Below, piece after piece: positions 23,766 through 26,894 of a stretch of 26,894 nucleotides of DNA. The stretch is from CAYZHV01 sp046541355. Its GTDB lineage: Bacteria > Spirochaetota > Spirochaetia > DSM-27196 > Alkalispirochaetaceae. The DNA lies in the NCBI GenBank assembly GCA_046541355.1, contig JBKHDM010000042.1, positions 1 to 26,894 on the forward strand. Direction: 5' to 3'. Position numbers and translations under genes: made by a program. Numbering within the stretch: the stretch's first letter is position 1; each line of letters starts with the position of its first letter. The notes below the pieces were generated by a model. The model did no database searches and was not told the DNA's origin. It saw nothing but the letters and a program-made list of their open reading frames with translations.

Positions 23766-24211
23766 TGCGGGCAGTTGTCCAGCGGGTCAGAGCTGCGGCG
23801 GTCTCGGCAAAGGGCGAGGTCACCGGCAGTATCGGCCGAGGGGTACTGCTGCTTCTCGGTGTGAGGGCAGAGGACGGGGAGAAGGAGATCACCGCCATGG
23901 TTGAGAAGGTTGTCAACCTGCGCGTCTTCGGGGACGAGGAGGGGAGGATGAACCGCTCCCTCCTCGATATCCGGGGGGAGCTGCTGGTGGTGAGCCAGTT
24001 TACCCTCTACGGAGACGCGAGAAAGGGGCGACGCCCGAGCTACAACCGAGCCGCCGCCCCCGAAAAGGCGAGGGAGGTCTACCGTCGGTTTCTCAGCCTC
24101 GCCTCGGAGCGGACAGCGGTGGCCGCGGGGAGCTTCGGGGATCACATGGAGATCGACGCCGACCTCGACGGTCCGGTTACGATCCTTCTGGACTCGGAAA
24201 AGCAGTTCTGA
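23765..24211 (+). CDS. dtd: D-aminoacyl-tRNA deacylase
   Basis: DTD removes D-amino acids wrongly attached to tRNA. The 148 residues match the usual length and the two active-site motifs: VVSQFTLYGDARKGRRPSY (the SQFTL motif) and DLDGPVTILLDS (the Gly-cisPro motif, canonical GPVT). The N-terminal MRAVVQRVRAAAVS and GVLLLLGV strands also match. GTG 23765 overlaps the preceding stop by one base and has GGGGAG a few bases upstream. Nothing in the sequence links it functionally to the preceding TPR proteins. A 92-base gap without a convincing terminator separates it from the convergent prs. Confidence 0.95.
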   Translation: MRAVVQRVRAAAVSAKGEVTGSIGRGVLLLLGVRAEDGEKEITAMVEKVVNLRVFGDEEGRMNRSLLDIRGELLVVSQFTLYGDARKGRRPSYNRAAAPEKAREVYRRFLSLASERTAVAAGSFGDHMEIDADLDGPVTILLDSEKQF

Positions 24212-24303
24212 GCCCTTTCTTTGCGAGGGGCTAACCACCGCACCGGTCCGTCGGGCATGGGAACTCGAGGGAAGCGCGCCGGTGTGTCTGAAAAATCATA
24301 CCT

Positions 24304-25407
24304 TCAGAGAAAGAGTCTGAGCTTCTCCATGTACTCAAAGGCGTCAAAGTCGTCAAAGAAGGGGGAGAGGGACTCCTCCTCGTGCATCCGCATGATGATT
24401 TCGGCGCTCAGCCGGGCTGAGGAGACGACATGGAGGAAGGGCATGCTCTCCCGTATCTCCTCGCTGCAGGAGACGGTGTCTGTCACGAGCACCACCTCGA
24501 GGAGCCCCTCCTCGTAGAGCTCCACGAGGCGCTGCCTGGCGGGATCGGAGAATACCGGGTGGATCGCGGCGATGTTGACCTTCGCCACATCCCGTTTCTT
24601 GAGCTCTTTGACCAGCTTGTAGACCGAGCCGCCGGTGTCGACCATATCGTCGACGATCCACACCTCCTTGCCGGCGATGTCGGTATCGGAGAGGATGTTT
24701 ATCGAGTCCACGGTGTTCGCCTTGTGGTAGCTGCGCTGCTTATGCGCGATAACCAGGCGGGTGCCGAAGGCGCGGGCGTACTTGCGGGCGACATTCTCCC
24801 CACCCGCGTCGACGGAGCAGAAGAGCCACTCTTCCCGAACCACCTCATCGAGGTACTCAGGACGGCGAATAAAGGTGTTTACCATGTACTCGCTCAGGAG
24901 GTTCGAGGCGGGCACATCATCGATAGCGCAGAGCTTCGGATCGACTACGGTCTTGGATTTGTCGGAGTGGAGCTGGTAGGTGATGATGTGGTCCACCCCG
25001 AGACTCATGAGGGTCTTGTAGTGGATCCAGAATCCGACACTGTTGCGCCGGGTTGTCCGGTCGGAGCGGCTTGCGGTACAGAAGGGTTCGAAAAGGGTGA
25101 TCCGCTCCGCCGCCGCCCGTCTCAGGGCGTCTATGGTGTGGTAGAGTTCCATCTTGTTCTCCGCCACCGAGAGCCCGAGCTCGTTTCTCGCCGCTCCTCC
25201 AAAGAGGAAGACATCCTTACCCCGGATCGAGGTATCGACCTCGACCTCCATCTCCCCATCGGCAAAGATTTTGGTACCAAGCTTGCCCATCGCCGGCTCC
25301 CGATACCCCTTTGCGTAGTATTCAGGAAAGGTTTGCAACTGATACGCCACCCTCGAGGCGTACTCCTCCAGGGATCGGGTGGAAAGAATAACGAGCTCCC
25401 CGCGCAT
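24304..25407 (-). CDS. prs: Ribose-phosphate pyrophosphokinase, divergent type
   Basis: Prs makes PRPP from ribose 5-phosphate and ATP, feeding nucleotide, histidine and tryptophan synthesis and PRTases such as the ComF-like one. In 367 residues, the PRPP motif WIVDDMVDTGGS is intact, the flexible loop AHKQRSYHKAN keeps the expected Lys and Arg, and ASRSDRTTRR corresponds to the usual ARQDRKxR. Other stretches differ from the classical enzyme: PFCTASR replaces PYFGYAR, TYQLHSDKSK replaces DLHADQIQ, and SVDAGGENVARK replaces DVGGVxRAR. The product is about 50 residues longer than classical Prs. The in-frame TTG at 25443 is part of the -35 box, so ATG 25407 is the likely start. Confidence 0.9.
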   Translation of the reverse strand: MRGELVILSTRSLEEYASRVAYQLQTFPEYYAKGYREPAMGKLGTKIFADGEMEVEVDTSIRGKDVFLFGGAARNELGLSVAENKMELYHTIDALRRAAAERITLFEPFCTASRSDRTTRRNSVGFWIHYKTLMSLGVDHIITYQLHSDKSKTVVDPKLCAIDDVPASNLLSEYMVNTFIRRPEYLDEVVREEWLFCSVDAGGENVARKYARAFGTRLVIAHKQRSYHKANTVDSINILSDTDIAGKEVWIVDDMVDTGGSVYKLVKELKKRDVAKVNIAAIHPVFSDPARQRLVELYEEGLLEVVLVTDTVSCSEEIRESMPFLHVVSSARLSAEIIMRMHEEESLSPFFDDFDAFEYMEKLRLFL

Positions 25408-25414
25408 AGCCAAG

Positions 25415-25443
25415 GTTATACCCGAAACGCTCTTTCCAGTCAA
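25415..25443 (-). promoter_or_regulatory. Promoter of prs, placed for a leaderless transcript
   Basis: On the minus strand TTGACT (25443-25438), 17 bases and TATAAC (25420-25415) end seven bases before the A of the prs ATG. The predicted first transcribed base is at or next to the start codon, and no SD is present. Confidence 0.75.
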
Positions 25444-25492
25444 AAGCAGGAGAGGCGAAAAAGAGCGTGTATACGAGTCCTAACTGAATCGC

Positions 25493-25538
25493 TATACTCC
25501 CCTTTCAGGTACTGGTAGAGGAATGATACCATTACCAG
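25493..25538 (+). promoter_or_regulatory. Candidate recA promoter element and leader hairpin
   Basis: TATACT (25493-25498) is a fair -10, but no -35 is recognisable 15-19 bases upstream. Downstream, CTGGTA (25512-25517) and TACCAG (25533-25538) form an inverted repeat whose right arm reaches the start of the recA SD region AGGAAGAGG. I found no known LexA-box pattern (TTTG-N5-CAAA or CGAAC-N4-GTTCG), so SOS control is not shown. Confidence 0.35.
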
Positions 25539-25552
25539 GAAGAGGATCCGCG

Positions 25553-26713
25553 ATGGCAAAAAAATCGAGCAAACAACAGACCCAGCCGGACCCGGCCCAG
25601 GCGGAAACCAGGGCCGAGAAGAATCGTGCGATCGAGGCGGCCCGGCTGCAGATAGAGAAGCAGTTCGGGAAAGGTTCGATCATGAAGATGGGGGAGGGCC
25701 GCACCGCCGCGGGGATCGAGACGATTCCCTCCGGTTCGATCCTCCTCGACGAGGCCCTCGGTCTCGGCGGATTTCCCAGGGGACGGATTATCGAGATCTA
25801 CGGGCCTGAGTCGAGCGGTAAAACCACCCTCGCCCTCCACGCCATCGCGGAGGCGCAAAAAAAGGGGGGAGTCGCTGCTTTTATCGACGCCGAACACGCC
25901 CTCGACCCCACCTACGCTCGAAACCTCGGGGTAAAGGTCGATGATCTGTGGGTCTCTCAGCCGGACAACGGAGAGCAGGCCCTCGAGATCGCCGAGTCCC
26001 TCGTCCGCTCCAAGGCGGTGGATGTAATTGTCGTCGACTCCGTAGCCGCCCTCACCCCCCAGGCGGAGATCGAGGGTGACATGGGAGACTCCCATATGGG
26101 ACTTCAGGCGCGGCTCATGTCCCAGGCGCTGCGTAAACTCACCGGGATCATATCGAAGTCCTCAACCTCTCTTATCTTCATAAATCAGATAAGAATGAAG
26201 ATCGGCGTCATGTTCGGAAATCCCGAGACGACCACCGGTGGAAACGCCCTCAAGTTCTACTGCTCCCTGCGCCTCGAGGTTCGTCGGATCGAGACGATCA
26301 CCAAGGGGAGTGACGAGGCGATCGGAAACCGTGTCCGGGTCAAGGTCGTAAAAAACAAGGTTGCTCCCCCCTTCAGAAAGGCGGAGCTCGAGATCATCTT
26401 TGGTAAGGGGATAAGCGCAACCGCGAGCCTCCTCGACGCGGCGGTCCGCTACGACCTGATCAGCAAGAGCGGAAGCTGGTACTCCTACGGGGAAGACCGG
26501 ATCGGTCAGGGTCGGGAGAACGCCAAGGAGTTTCTCGAGCAGAACGAGGACGTCGCCCGGGAGCTCGAGGCGAAGGTCCGGGCGCTTATGTTCCCTAAGC
26601 CCGAGGAACCAGAGAGCGAAGCGGAACAGGAGGAGGAAGACCAGCAGGCGACGGTCGCCTCTACCACGGAGGCCGCAAAGAAGGCTCCCGAGGAGGAAGA
26701 GGGGCTCTTCTGA
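25553..26713 (+). CDS. recA: Recombinase RecA
   Basis: RecA forms the ATP-dependent filament for homologous recombination and repair. The 386 residues contain Walker A GPESSGKT (84-91), AFIDAEHALDP, VDVIVVDSVAALTPQAEIEGDMGD, QALRKLTGI, FINQIRMKIGVMFGNPETTTGGNALKFY in segments, and the C-terminal domain GISATASLLDAA. ATG 25553 is chosen over in-frame 25523 because AGGAAGAGG lies seven bases upstream. About 35-40 residues precede the usual RecA core start, and the acidic tail (KPEEPESEAEQEEED ... EEEEGLF) is about 40 residues, longer than usual. No recX is recognisable directly downstream. Confidence 0.97.
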   Translation: MAKKSSKQQTQPDPAQAETRAEKNRAIEAARLQIEKQFGKGSIMKMGEGRTAAGIETIPSGSILLDEALGLGGFPRGRIIEIYGPESSGKTTLALHAIAEAQKKGGVAAFIDAEHALDPTYARNLGVKVDDLWVSQPDNGEQALEIAESLVRSKAVDVIVVDSVAALTPQAEIEGDMGDSHMGLQARLMSQALRKLTGIISKSSTSLIFINQIRMKIGVMFGNPETTTGGNALKFYCSLRLEVRRIETITKGSDEAIGNRVRVKVVKNKVAPPFRKAELEIIFGKGISATASLLDAAVRYDLISKSGSWYSYGEDRIGQGRENAKEFLEQNEDVARELEAKVRALMFPKPEEPESEAEQEEEDQQATVASTTEAAKKAPEEEEGLF

Positions 26714-26894
26714 CAGGCGAGGCGCTCTCTGAGTGCCGCAGGAGTTGCTCCACGCAGGTCGCCGCGGGAGAGAGGCGTCGCAAAACAGGCCCCCAGGTGC
26801 CCAGGCCCCCAGGGGCCGGATCCCCGGGGCGGGGAGCGCCCCCTCGGGTTCTGACGACTCTCTTCTCAAACCGGGGTCTTCAGGCGCCCTTCCA
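26714..26894 (+). other. GC-rich stretch after recA with no recognised gene
   Basis: The 181 bases to the window end contain no frame that looks coding on either strand. They hold the CAGGCCCCCAGG direct repeat and a GC stem GGGGCG (26826-26831) with CGCCCC (26837-26842). The stem lacks a following T-run, so it is not a typical intrinsic terminator. Confidence 0.5.
26786..26813 (+). repeat. Short tandem repeat, CAGGCCCCCAGG twice
   Basis: Exact copies at 26786-26797 and 26802-26813 are separated by TGCC (16-base period). The second copy runs into GGGCC, giving a local GGCCC-CCAG-GGGCC hairpin. Purpose unknown. Confidence 0.8.

Noticed and set aside
24208..24303. Bidirectional terminator between dtd and prs (AGCCCT with GGGGCT; CGCACCGG with CCGGTGTG)
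   Set aside because: Neither stem is followed by a T-run on either strand, and the second has a loop of about 30 bases.
25408..25443. N-terminal extension of Prs starting at TTG 25443
   Set aside because: The extension coincides with a TTGACT-17-TATAAC promoter, and family-like sequence starts after ATG 25407.
24430..25518. A 362-residue plus-strand frame antisense to prs
   Set aside because: Prs on the minus strand has clear PRPP motifs and its own promoter; the plus frame has no recognisable domain.
1..26894. tRNA genes, CRISPR arrays, insertion sequences or prophage
   Set aside because: All gaps between genes are under 185 bases and none shows cloverleaf, spacer-repeat or transposase features; gene order is typical housekeeping.

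Overview
This window looks like chromosomal core DNA of a GC-rich, probably free-living spirochaete (Spirochaetota, Spirochaetaceae-like). The evidence is gene content and order. The run rimP-nusA-infB-rbfA-truB-ribF-rpsO-pnp, followed by dut, an LptF/LptG pair, tgt and murJ, resembles the order I recall for Borrelia and Treponema (recollection, not searched). The roughly 900-residue protein with GreA only at its C-terminus is also an architecture I associate with spirochaetes. I see no insertion sequences, prophage, CRISPR, tRNA or rRNA genes, and there is no gene-free stretch over 300 bases.

Layout. (1) 3-737: the 3' part of a comF-type phosphoribosyltransferase gene. (2) 734-10236: a translation/transcription/RNA-decay operon (rimP, nusA, infB, rbfA, truB, ribF, rpsO, pnp). 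It starts from a consensus promoter, passes through a terminator-like leader just before rimP, and closes with a textbook terminator after pnp. Two further promoters are embedded in it: before infB, and inside ribF for rpsO-pnp. (3) 10243-17204: dut, lptF, lptG, tgt, murJ and an exported HEAT-repeat protein, packed with overlapping or abutting ends; this is mostly an envelope-biogenesis unit. (4) 17209-20894, minus strand: a TPR protein and the giant GreA fusion, reading toward unit 3 with only four bases between the stop codons. (5) 20895-21036: a divergent control region with two good promoters. (6) 21037-24211: rpe, two TPR proteins (one exported, one membrane-anchored) and dtd. (7) 24304-25407, minus strand: prs. 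(8) 25553-26713: recA, then a very GC-rich, apparently non-coding end.

The genes divide into two themes. One is the RNA polymerase/ribosome machinery: NusA, GreA fusion, IF2, RbfA, RimP, TruB, S15, PNPase, Tgt and Dtd. The other is the cell envelope: LptF/G, MurJ, the HEAT protein and the TPR proteins. PRPP and pentose metabolism (ComF-type PRTase, Rpe, Prs) and DNA upkeep (Dut, RecA) fill the rest.

The most notable points are: a PcrA/UvrD-like Tudor segment inside the GreA fusion; a Tgt that has lost all three zinc cysteines; a RibF without a recognisable riboflavin-kinase core; a rimP leader whose terminator competes with an SD-sequestering helix; and promoters of prs and rpe placed so that the mRNAs should be leaderless. 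All family assignments come from reading motifs; no database search was run.
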